From assembly GCA_945910005.1 (NCBI GenBank), contig OX246744.1:45442850-45506849 (forward strand): a stretch of DNA of 64,000 nt. The letters are read 5' to 3'. This DNA is from Isoperla grammatica (taxonomy: Eukaryota; Arthropoda; Insecta; Plecoptera; Perlodidae). The translations under genes and the position numbers were made by a program. Of this stretch, positions 56,601 to 64,000 are shown in pieces (position 1 is the stretch's first letter; the number at the start of each line of letters is the position of its first letter). The notes under the pieces were generated by a model. It saw only the letters and a program-made list of their open reading frames with translations, was not told the origin of the DNA and made no database searches.

Positions 56601-59600
56601 ACCTTTGTATCAACTATTAATTATGAAACTATTATATAAGATGATAAGAAAATATGTTTAAAAAATTAACTAGTATTAAAAGAGAAACAATATCAACAGG
56701 TTGAAAACAATATTTGAAAAGCGCGTCGCAAGCGAAGCTTCACGACCCAGTCAGAGGGTAAAGCGTACCGATGTTCCTTAGTCTCGTGTGTTCCAACAGG
56801 GAGACGTTCTCCGGCTTCTTGAAGCGCTTGCTGGGGAACGACCCGAGCCCTCCGTCAACGTCCGAGGTGCCGTTGCTTAGCGGACCGCCCGAGCCGATCT
56901 TGAAACGTTCCTCGAAGTCGGCAAAGTCGATGACGTTGTGTAGCCGGTCGTCGTCCAGTTCGTTGAAGACCGTCCCGCGGACCTGCGGACAAAGACAGAT
57001 GCGATGAAACACAGACAAACCTTCACCCCGAGTATAGAAAAGGAAATAGATCTATTTAAATTTTGAATTTAAAAAAAAAATTGATGTTTTCTTTATGTAT
57101 GGCTGCCAACAATGTAAAATGAGTAGCCTCAATATGTAAAACGTATAAAAAAAGAAAGAATTTTATTAAATTTTAAAATTAAATTTACAAAGGTATTTAA
57201 GTTTTTGAATTTTTCAAATTAAAAGTAAATAAATATACATTATTTTTTTATGTATGGCCACCAACAATGTAGGCCTACATCACGTGAATATCAAGAATAC
57301 GAACTTGAGCCAAGTCCAAAAAGTTGTTGATAAGAACATATCTATACTTTCCTTGACCCTTGACCTATAAATTATGTCTTAGCAAGTGTAAAGCTTTACT
57401 AAATTTTGTGAAGGAGACATAACAAAAATCTGGAAAAAAAAAAAAAACAGAAAACTTAAAAAAGTCATAATTTTTAAGAAACCAGAAATTTCAGAATTTC
57501 AGAAATTTTTTTAAGAGTCGTAAAACGAACCTGGTTGGGTTTGAGTGCCACCCAGTTGAGTGTCGGCAGCTTGTACTTGGTCTGCACCTTCCTCTTGATG
57601 GTCATGGCTCCGTCGGGCGCCATCATCATGCCTGGGGGAGGGGGCACGGGGGGGCCGCCCCCCCTCATGGGCGGGGGAGGGGGGCAAGGAGGGGGAGGGG
57701 GGGCTGGCGCGGGGACCGAGGGCAGCGCGGGGGCAGGGGGGATGGAGACGGGACTGGTCGCTGGAACGCTGACGATACCTGGAACAATAACAACGGTTTG
57801 TTGTCGAGAGTATCGTAATGCCGACTTTTCACGACTCAATACTTTCGTCAAACCTGTTGAATTCAAGAACAAAAGCGAATCAAAAACAGTTTTGTAAAAA
57901 ACTTGCAACAATATAGTTTCTATTAATTGATGCTTTTTAATCCTTGGCTTCAATAAGTTTGACGTTCCTTGGTTCCTTAGTTCTTTAAAATTCAGCCTGT
58001 TTTTGAAATGTCATGGTAGCCTGCCTATGTGTGGGAATTTATGATTTGTATATTACTGACATTTACTTTTTTAAATTCAAAATAATGATGCTTCTAACAT
58101 AATTCATATTTCATAATAATTAACACAAAGTGAATCAGTGATTGGACAGTGCGAACACCTGCCGACAAATGTCAGAATCAACAAGGCCGATTTAGAACAA
58201 GTTTGAATTTATTGAGTGCTTCGTTGCTGGGACAGCTCCAAAGTCACCATTTACTTATTCCTAAGACAAGAAAGCTTTATAAATAAATATTAAATAGATA
58301 AATAAAAGATTTGTTACTGGTTTAATTTTATCATCCATACAAATATGCATTATTTATTAATGCAAAATATAAATTAAAGTTAACTAGGCCTGAATAAGTA
58401 TCAGAACAATTGTAGTTAATAACATTTTAAAAACTTAAAGCTCCTCAAAAAAAAAAAAAATGAAAAAATAATAGGCCTAATAAAAATGAATTTAAAAAAA
58501 AATCTCAATGTAAGTTCGCCATTACTCCTGCTAAGAGTACGTAGCGCGTACGTAGCGCGTACGTACCGTCCCCTGTCCTCGAGGCCGTCTCCAGCTCGTT
58601 GATCTTGAGCTCCAGCATGGACTGTCTGTTGCGCGACTCTTGCTGGTGTTGCGCGACCGTCCTCCGCAGCGTGTTGACCTCCTCGTCCACCTGTCGCCTG
58701 ACCTCCAGTAGTTCGTCTCTCTCCGACCGCGCCGTAGTCAGATCCGTCTCTAGTTCCGCCAGCTTTGCCAGCGACTCTCGCTCAAGCTCTGCCAGCCGGT
58801 CGTGGGCCTGAACAGACACAGGCACAGGTTATACGTAAAACAATAAACAAATCATATCTGCTTCTTCTTTTTACCAACGTTTTCATTGTGGTACTACCTA
58901 ATTAAGTTTCAAGTGTACTTCTTACGAGCCACCTACAGGGGATTTCACCTTTAGTATTTTATGCTAATTTATTTTACTTGTTATTACTTTAATTAGTTCC
59001 AGTCTTACAATATCCCAATAACTACTTATTCGTCGAATAGCTTGTTGTCTCCATGGCAACCACCAATCAAAACCCTTTGAATCCTCCAAATAGCTTAATT
59101 GCTACAAATAACTTTGATATTGGGAGATTGTAAGACCGTAGGCCTTTAACATTTTAAAAAATAACTAATTTTTTTTTAATTATAAAATTATTTGTTTTTA
59201 AACTAAAAGGAAACTTAACTGTTTTTTAACTAATAGAACATTTTAATAAACAATTAAATGCAAGAGTGCGATCAACTAGACCGGTAAAAACGCTACCCCG
59301 CTCCGTTTGATCAGTTCTCAGTGTACAACCGGTGCACCTCAATTTACGGAGATCTTATTTTGTGTCAACGGACATCTTTCGTCAGAAACACAATAACCAA
59401 TTTACAAAGAGAAATCTAACGGCCATACACTTTTTTCTTTTCTTCATTCCACCTACGCAACATGCAACTTACGAGTGGTTTTGTTTGCTTGTAAAAAATG
59501 CATTTCTTGGTGCATTTTTAATTTTGACTGAAATAGGTGGCCACCATAAAGGGGAAACTTGACAACATTTCAACAAATTTTTTTTTTTTTTTTAATGTTT

Positions 59601-62019
59601 TCAAATTTAAATGGCATCTTCTAATGTCGGGTCTAAGGAGGTCGCTCGACTCACGTGTCCCAGCTCGTCCTCCAGCTCCCCGACCTTCTCCAGCGCGGAG
59701 GTCTTGGTCTCGCTGTCCTCCATGAGCGCAGCCACATCGAACACGTTGTCCAGGTAGGCCGAGATCTGGACCTGCAGCTCCTCGCTCTCCGAGTGTCTCA
59801 GACGATCCAGGTAGGCATCCAGACCCAGCTGAGTGAACTCATACTGGAGGTGGACGCGGAAGTTCATGTCCTCCACGGAGTGTACGACGATGTTGACAAA
59901 CTGCATGCACGCCACCTGGGGGACAGAGACAGAAAACATGTATGCACGTATATGTATATGCGACTGTTAGGTCCCCGTAGACATGATTGTTGGGTCGTTC
60001 GTTGCAGAATAAGCATTTTTTTTTAATTTAACGTAAGACCAAAAGAGAAAATACTTGCGTCAGCAGACATTGCGTGCGAGCGTTATCAACACGGAGTATC
60101 GTTCATTAGTGAGCAAGATGTGTGTGGGTGCGGCAAGTGGGTGCAAATATTTTCTTGTACGTGTATTTGTGTAATACAACACAATTGGGCTTTGCACGCA
60201 AAGCTTGACGTAGAAAGCGCCCCCAAATCCATGACCTGCTGGATGGGTAAATCAGTGCGGACAAGGTCTACTTGACCCATCCAGCAGGCTGTGATGGCAG
60301 CATTGTGCCAGCATTTTGTAAAGATATTGGAATAGTAGAAGCGCCACCATTGTTCGAGCTCAAGTCTAGAGCCTATTGGATGGATAAATCAGCCCTTCGT
60401 TTATGGCTAAGTTATGTGGAGATCGAGTAGACATTAGGTTTGTTCGCCCGACGTACTCTAACTTACTCCCTGCTCTACTTCGATCAGACCCACCAATCAC
60501 GAGTAGGCTTATTTACTGAGATTTGGTAAGCCTATTCGTGGGTCTTATCGAAGTAGAGCAGGGAGTAAGTTAGAGTACGTCGGGCGAACAAACCAATTGT
60601 CTGGGTGCTGGATCTGCGAGTGGAAAAAAGTCTCGGTGCAAAGCCTGATTGCACAGTAAGTAGGCCTCACCATGAACTCTATGTGGAAGATCTCGTAGTT
60701 GATGAAGTACTCCATCAGCGTCTGGAACCGCTTCGTCTCCTTGACGACCGTCTTGAAGTTGTCGAACGCCGACAGGATGATCTCGTGTCCGCCCTTGACT
60801 AGACAGATCGCCGCCAGTAGCTCCAGCACGAGCGCCTTCGTTCGCAGACTCTTGTGCATCAGGCTGAGGGCGATGCAGTTGATGGCCTCGCGGTGCTGGA
60901 TCACCATGTTGAAGCCGTACTGTAACAATCACGTAGCATTAGATACATAGTAGAGACAACTCATACTAATACATATGAAGTAGGCCCGTTATGAAAATAT
61001 TGTAACAAATTATGAACCGTTTTCTTTAGAACATATTGATAATATAATTAATACATAAATAATAATGTGTCTGGCCTGGCTTTAATACAAGAAATGGAGT
61101 AGCATATTGCTCCCCTCAACCCGACTGTAAAAGTCGGATATGAGGCCAACATAATATACAGTATATATATATATATATATATATAGGCCTATATAATATA
61201 TACATAATATTTATATAATATTTATTTGTTAGTAGCTTATTATAAAACAGCTTTACGACAAAAAAGAGTAGGCCCAAAGGTTTTTGTTTTTGCAATCTAG
61301 TGTAAAATTGTCTTCATTCCTGGTGTTATGATTGTGCACATCATTGTAATTGTAAATTATATTTTAATCTTTCGTTATACCAAGTACCGTACATCAAATC
61401 TTAATCTGATACATATTCCACGAGCGACGATCGAAAACAACAAGGGCAGACAGTGTTTTAGCCTTTTGCAGCAAAAAAAAAAAGCATTTTCATGATTATT
61501 TGTAACTACGTATTTATTCACCTGCCCTGAAAACTCGTTTTTTCTTTTTAAATAGTCGGACATTGAGAAATTTGTATTTGTATTTTATTTCTTCCAATTG
61601 ATATATACATTGTAGTGTACATACATGGGAATCGTCATTACCTACATTGTACATAAGATGTTATGTAAAATAATTAACAATATATCGATGTGGAAATAGT
61701 ACGTTGCACATCAAGGACTAGGGAATCCTTGTTCCCACATTTACCGGCATTAAATGTGTTCTTGAACAAACGCACATAATGGAACCACAGATGATGACTA
61801 AGAAAACCTTGATTCCATGTATATTGCCTGTAATAAGACAAGAAAGAAAGAAAGACAATTTCCCATGATTAATACTCTATTATTGTTCTCATTTGACATG
61901 GTGATTATATCGTCGTCAATTGGCTTGTTCATTGAAAGCTAGAAAGAGAGTGAATCGCGTAATACTAACAAGGTTGGCGGTATTCTCCGTCAGAGGCAAA
62001 ACACATCACGATGAAATAC

Positions 62020-62077
<58 letters not shown>

Positions 62078-62882
62078 CTGTTTCTGTTTTTATCTAATGA
62101 CAATATTGCACCGTAGTTATTATTCGTTAGATCTAGGGTTGGTTTAGTTTTATATTCTCACTTGATATGTTAGTCTTAAATTGTATGCTGTTAGTATTAA
62201 TGAAAATATTATTTTGGCTTTGGAATAAGTAAACGGTGACTTTGGAGCCGTCCTAGCAACGAAGCACTCAATAAATTCAAAGTTGCTTTAAATCGGCCTC
62301 GTTGATTCTGACATTTGTCCGCAGGTGTTCGCACTGTCCAATCACTGATTCATATATTGTTTCGTATTTGAAATATCGATTTTTGATTGGTTATCGCTCA
62401 CTCTTCTATGGTGTTCGAAACCTACAGGGTTGGTTTAGTCACTTTAAATTTAAGTCCCCCAATGCAAATCAGTTTTGTTACTGAGTGGGTTGACTCTAAA
62501 TGTGAATTTATTTGTTTTATTTTAAATAAGTGTCTGGAATAGAAGGGCATCAAGCCTTATACTTGTTCTACTGAATGTAAAACCTATTCGGCTAAGCTTT
62601 AATGTGTAACCCTTGACTAATAAAAAAAAAAAATAAATAAATAAATAATAAAAAAATAAAAAAAATAAAAAATAAATAACGACCGCAGAAGAACCTCCGC
62701 TCTCACCTTATTGTTCATAATGGCGCGAAGGCACATGATGCAGACGTGAATGTCGTCCTTTGTGTCGCCCATGTTGAGCTTGGCCACGTGTCGCGATCTC
62801 TTGCGCACGGTGGGACTGTTGGCCATGTCCAGCGGTGGCCTCGCGTGGCCGTTGTGGCCGTTGTGGGCCGGGCTGGCCAGGG
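43126..62882 (-). CDS. Frl: FMNL-class formin gene (spliced, 5' end beyond window)
   Basis: Actin nucleator and elongator acting downstream of Rho-family GTPases at the cell cortex (family knowledge). Exons read on the minus strand: 62882-62707, 60919-60671, 59915-59655, 58807-58567, 57778-57531, 56982-56769, 56207-56080, 54268-54044, 50153-49934, 49531-49254, 48467-48351 and 43338-43126. Phases agree throughout, giving 855 codons plus TAG. Order: FH3/armadillo (exons 1-3), coiled coil (4), proline-rich FH1 (5), FH2 (5-11), DAD and basic tail (12). The wording ([52 protein letters not shown]) is that of FMNL proteins rather than Dia or DAAM. The GTPase-binding region and start lie past the right edge. 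The symbol is taken from the Drosophila single member. Confidence 0.96.
44849..45096. mobile_element. 248-bp near-perfect palindromic element
   Basis: TTGAGCTAGGGGAGAAGGAC at the left is exactly inverted at the right, and arms of about 120 bp match almost throughout, including ACGTCGAGACAGTTTCGG. Related sequence occurs as direct repeats at 16818-17099. Confidence 0.85.
46192..46217. repeat. (AAT)n microsatellite
   Basis: Eight AAT units. Confidence 0.95.
46336..46709. mobile_element. MITE-like element, GGGTACATTTCG ends
   Basis: The left GGGTACATTTCGAGGCTC and the right GAGTTCCGTAACGTACCC are imperfect inverted repeats, related to the element at 36316-36777. Interior contains ATGGCGGC. Confidence 0.4.
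47640..47672. repeat. (AAC)n microsatellite
   Basis: Eleven AAC units. Confidence 0.95.
48106..48350. repeat. 65-bp tandem repeat abutting formin exon 11 donor
   Basis: Two copies of a 65-bp unit (beginning AACACGTTGTGTATCGCGTA, ending GCTGATGCCTAC) and two shorter relatives. The unit boundary coincides with the donor: the minus strand reads GTAGGCATCAGC at the exon edge and again inside the intron. Confidence 0.85.
48351..48467 (-). CDS. Frl: Formin exon 11 (post-FH2 helix)
   Basis: 117 nt, phase 0 at both ends. [20 protein letters not shown] and [19 protein letters not shown], a charged helix after FH2. Donor CAGCAG/GTAGGC lies at the edge of a 65-bp tandem repeat. Confidence 0.92.
49254..49531 (-). 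CDS. Frl: Formin exon 10 (FH2 post)
   Basis: 278 nt. [20 protein letters not shown], then [20 protein letters not shown] and CVEYFGEAP to [10 protein letters not shown], the FH2 post that closes the dimer. Donor TTCAAA/GTCAGT is followed by a pyrimidine-rich low-complexity tract. Confidence 0.95.
49616..49905 (+). repeat. 290-bp dispersed repeat family, forward copy
   Basis: Shares GGTGACTTTGGAGCCGTCCT, GTCCGCAGGTGTTCGCACTG and GGTTGGTTCAGTCGCTTTAA with 62219-62511. Ends about 28 bp from the donor of formin exon 9. Termini AGGAATAAGTAAA and TTTAATTCCT are roughly inverted, so a MITE is likelier than a SINE. Confidence 0.8.
49934..50153 (-). CDS. Frl: Formin exon 9 (FH2 core)
   Basis: 220 nt. 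[37 protein letters not shown], then [30 protein letters not shown] carries the actin-contacting lysine of FH2. Acceptor ACGCAG/GTGC, repeated in the adjacent intron. Donor CCATCG/GTGAGT, phase 1. Confidence 0.96.
50149..50218. repeat. Short tandem repeat at the formin exon 9 acceptor
   Basis: AGCACCTGCGTATGTAT occurs three times (50149, 50179, 50197). The first is the real acceptor (minus ATACGCAG/GTGCT), so the two others supply upstream acceptor copies. Confidence 0.85.
50224..53773. mobile_element. 3.5-kb long-inverted-repeat element filling a formin intron
   Basis: Arms 50224-51045 and 52984-53773 are reverse complements (for example TGACCCGGAACTAATTGGTA), each with a G/C homopolymer-rich patch. 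It occupies about nine tenths of the 3.9-kb intron between exons 8 and 9 and stops about 70 bp from the exon 9 acceptor. The centre keeps decayed plus-strand coding pieces: [20 protein letters not shown] near 51410 and [17 protein letters not shown] near 51840. These resemble an uncharacterised protein I associate with animal transposons. Identification is from memory and weak. Confidence 0.82.
54044..54268 (-). CDS. Frl: Formin exon 8 (FH2), the source of the 124-bp array
   Basis: 225 nt, phase 0 at both ends. [40 protein letters not shown], then [20 protein letters not shown] and SSKKLRK. Length and wording fit directly between exons 7 and 9, so this is the true exon. Only this copy has the 3' half and the donor AAG/GTCGGT. 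The repeats upstream contain its first 94 nt only. Confidence 0.95.
54175..55858 (-). repeat. 124-bp tandem array of half-exons with splice acceptors
   Basis: Unit starts at 54175 (true exon) and every 124 bp from 54299 to 55663, with a truncated last copy from 55787 to about 55858. That is 13 complete units plus a fragment. Each unit is the acceptor GTGTGTTCCAG, 94 nt of exon 8 ending in GGTGGAAC, and 30 nt of intron. Units are almost identical. The codon after the NVN peptide varies (Met, Leu or Arg), one unit near 54795 gains an in-frame TAG, and one near 55291 changes Ser to Tyr. Reading through adjacent units shifts frame, as 124 is not a multiple of 3. Confidence 0.97.
56080..56207 (-). 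CDS. Frl: Formin exon 7 (FH2 knob)
   Basis: 128 nt. [20 protein letters not shown] through [18 protein letters not shown]. Includes the conserved [11 protein letters not shown] helix. Donor CAAGAG/GTAGGC, phase 0. Confidence 0.95.
56769..56982 (-). CDS. Frl: Formin exon 6 (FH2 lasso/linker)
   Basis: 214 nt. [33 protein letters not shown], a variable linker, then [11 protein letters not shown]. Donor ACATCG/GTACGC, phase 1. Confidence 0.95.
57531..57778 (-). CDS. Frl: Formin exon 5 (FH1 and start of FH2)
   Basis: 248 nt. Proline runs [16 protein letters not shown] and [11 protein letters not shown] form a short FH1 that would bind profilin, followed by [20 protein letters not shown] and KPNQ, the FH2 lasso. 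Donor AACCAG/GTTCGT. The FH1 is shorter than in vertebrate FMNLs. Confidence 0.95.
58131..58266 (-). repeat. 290-bp family, truncated reverse copy
   Basis: Matches the first half of the family inverted (CAGTGCGAACACCTGCCGAC, CAGCTCCAAAGTCACC). Lies in formin intron 4-5. Confidence 0.8.
58527..58566. repeat. 11-bp repeat at formin exon 4 donor
   Basis: GTACGTAGCGC twice plus GTACGTACC, with the last copy forming the donor (minus GTACGTAC). Confidence 0.85.
58567..58807 (-). CDS. Frl: Formin exon 4 (coiled coil)
   Basis: 241 nt. [20 protein letters not shown] with heptad leucines through [20 protein letters not shown] to ETASRTGDG: the coiled coil between FH3 and FH1. Donor GGGGACG/GTACGT runs into an 11-bp repeat of the donor sequence. 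Confidence 0.95.
58997..59143 (-). mobile_element. 143-bp MITE (copy 2, reverse)
   Basis: Reverse-complement relative of 1259-1401: CCAGTCTTACAATATCCCAA at one end and GGGAGATTGTAAGACCG at the other. Confidence 0.75.
59655..59915 (-). CDS. Frl: Formin exon 3 (FH3 end, dimerisation helix)
   Basis: 261 nt, phase 0 at both ends. [20 protein letters not shown], then [20 protein letters not shown] and the helix [18 protein letters not shown], ending in a Glu/Lys coiled coil. Acceptor GTCCCCCAG/GTGG, donor GGACAC/GTGAGT. Confidence 0.96.
60234..60288. repeat. Short hairpin
   Basis: CCTGCTGGATGGGT and ACCCATCCAGCAGG are perfect 14-bp inverted arms around 26 nt. Confidence 0.8.
60437..60594. repeat. 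158-bp near-perfect palindrome
   Basis: GGTTTGTTCGCCCGACGTAC at the left is exactly inverted at the right, with arms of about 70 bp that include GTAGAGCAGGGAGTAAGTTA. About 75 bp downstream of formin exon 2's donor. Probably a MITE. Confidence 0.85.
60671..60919 (-). CDS. Frl: Formin exon 2 (FH3)
   Basis: 249 nt, phase 0 at both ends. [20 protein letters not shown] through [19 protein letters not shown] and [12 protein letters not shown] to FHIEFM: armadillo-type FH3 helices that pack in the autoinhibited formin. Acceptor TTGTTACAG/TACG, donor TTCATG/GTGAGG. Confidence 0.96.
62021..62076. repeat. (TTG)n microsatellite
   Basis: About 18 TTG units. In frame it encodes a leucine run but no real gene. 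Confidence 0.96.
62219..62511 (+). repeat. 290-bp dispersed repeat family, forward copy
   Basis: The fullest copy, beginning GGAATAAGTAAACGGTGACT. Divergent relatives of its start or end also occur near 6301-6440 and 48772-48895. Confidence 0.8.
62707..62882 (-). CDS. Frl: Formin exon 1 in window (GBD/FH3 junction)
   Basis: 176 nt, entered in phase 1. A Gly/His/Pro-rich, poorly conserved start ([11 protein letters not shown]) is followed by [18 protein letters not shown] and [16 protein letters not shown], the conserved opening of the FH3 domain. Acceptor GTTTCAG/CC, donor AATAAG/GTGAGA. Confidence 0.94.
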
Positions 62883-64000
62883 CTGAAACAAGCGTTCACT
62901 GCGTTATACCACCGTCTGCTATTACAGGACTTAGGTACGGGTACGAACAACACCAAAACACACCAATGAAACAAATGAATTGAGCCGATGGACAAACAAC
63001 GAGCTGTCATAAAACAAAATGTTCTGAAGTTGGAAAATTAAAATGTTCAAAACGTTTACAAACTTTCAGATCGTTGTTGTCCATCATTCAACATTAATTT
63101 TAACTGGCGAGCAGTTACTATCGTTAAAACTAATTGTTTTTCCCCCATTATTCGCAAAGCAATAACTTTGGCAGCTTGTTTTGTCTATCAGTTTCCATTG
63201 TTGTAGTTCGGGTGTGACGTCAGTTAAATTACCATTTATGGATAAAAGCATTAGAAAACTGAAGGTAAATGCAAATATTTACTAGAGTACTAACTTTCTT
63301 TACTAGGAATTAGGGTAATTATGGCCTGGAGCTGATTCGTTTTGAACTCACCTTTTTTCTGTATTCCTTTGCGATATTGATAATTTGCGTAGTACATAAT
63401 TGTTATTTCATTATTTATCTGTAAGCTACAGTGATTTTCAATACAAATAGTATCTTCTTTCATATTAAATTATCATTTTGAAGATGCATCGATTTCACAA
63501 CACAATCACGTTAAATATGGCAATATGGCGTACGTACGAGTGCGCAGCTGTTCGGAGCACACAAGAAGTGTGCTACCAACGTAAGTACATAAAAAAACCT
63601 ACATCTGAATCAAAGTGACTTTGCCCAGCTACCTGACATCCCACGAAATTCGGTTAGGTTAGGGTATCAGGTTGAGGATTGCCCACGCAAGTTAGTACGG
63701 TTATTGTCTCTGGTAATAGCTCCATCCTGGCCTTATCCGACTCCCCGAAAATTGTGCGCAATTCTAGGTTTCATACGTTGTACATTGGCAGCACTGCAAC
63801 GAACACGAAGCGGATAACATGGAAGGTGTAAATTTTTACCATAAAAACTTTAACAATCATTTAATAACTTTCAAAAGTAAATACTATATCATAATGTACA
63901 TCAAAATAAAGGCAATTAAACATTGAACAATAAAAATAACACTTCAAACAAAACTTCGGCGTTTTTCAATGAAAAAAAGTGAGTTCAAAACGGATCAGCT
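62883..64000. other. Formin intron upstream of first exon seen
   Basis: AT-rich sequence with no recognisable coding or repeat feature up to the window edge. Earlier formin exons must lie further right. Confidence 0.55.

Larger units (their letters stand above)
60920..62706. other. Formin intron 1-2
   Basis: 1.8-kb intron with (TA)n at 61155-61184, (TTG)n at 62021-62076, a 290-bp family copy and an A/T-rich tail near 62620-62680. No gene seen. Confidence 0.6.

Noticed and set aside
62020..62147. Poly-leucine 75-codon frame
   Set aside because: Generated by the (TTG)n microsatellite.

Overview
This is a eukaryotic, almost certainly animal, window. It holds two large intron-rich genes on the minus strand and one intronless transposase-type gene on the plus strand, in AT-rich DNA crowded with DNA transposons. 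The kinase-domain wording of the first gene is close to what I remember of insect CDK12, and the second gene has the arthropod/vertebrate FMNL layout. I therefore favour an arthropod (insect or crustacean), as an inference. A heptamer-like AGGCCTA signature is scattered everywhere and peaks at 27.3-29.6 kb.

Layout. (1) Positions 1-28,430, minus strand: a Cdk12/13-type transcription kinase. I resolved 13 coding exons with consistent splice phases, giving 1,447 codons from the ATG to the last exon seen, plus a probable 5' UTR exon. The gene runs off the left edge. (2) 28.2-29.6 kb: a compact, probably bidirectional promoter region with a YY1-like site and a perfect CRE palindrome, embedded in AGGCCTA-rich sequence. 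(3) 29,620-32,871, plus strand: an uninterrupted 1,083-residue THAP-domain/P-element-type transposase. (4) 32.9-43.1 kb: intergenic sequence and possible formin 3' UTR, with MITEs, a foldback element and one pogo/Tigger-type insertion. (5) 43,126-62,882, minus strand: a formin of the FMNL (Drosophila Frl) class. Twelve exons are resolved, from the FH3 region to the DAD and stop codon; the N-terminal GTPase-binding part lies beyond the right edge.

Cdk12 phosphorylates the RNA polymerase II tail and FMNL formins build actin filaments. I see no shared pathway; they are neighbours only.

The introns are the unusual part. Several tandem arrays start exactly on exon/intron borders. The most striking is a 124-bp unit that repeats the 5' half of formin exon 8 together with its splice acceptor, 13 complete times plus a fragment. 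Others sit at Cdk12 exons 12 and 14 and at formin exons 4, 9, 11 and 12. Two long inverted-repeat elements (arms of about 730 and 800 bp) lie only about 60-70 bp upstream of splice acceptors. There is a near-identical pair of 1.1-kb pogo-type elements that carry a TATA box, a hAT element with a clean 8-bp target duplication, a piggyBac-type element flanked by TTAA, several other MITE families, and two LINE 3' ends.
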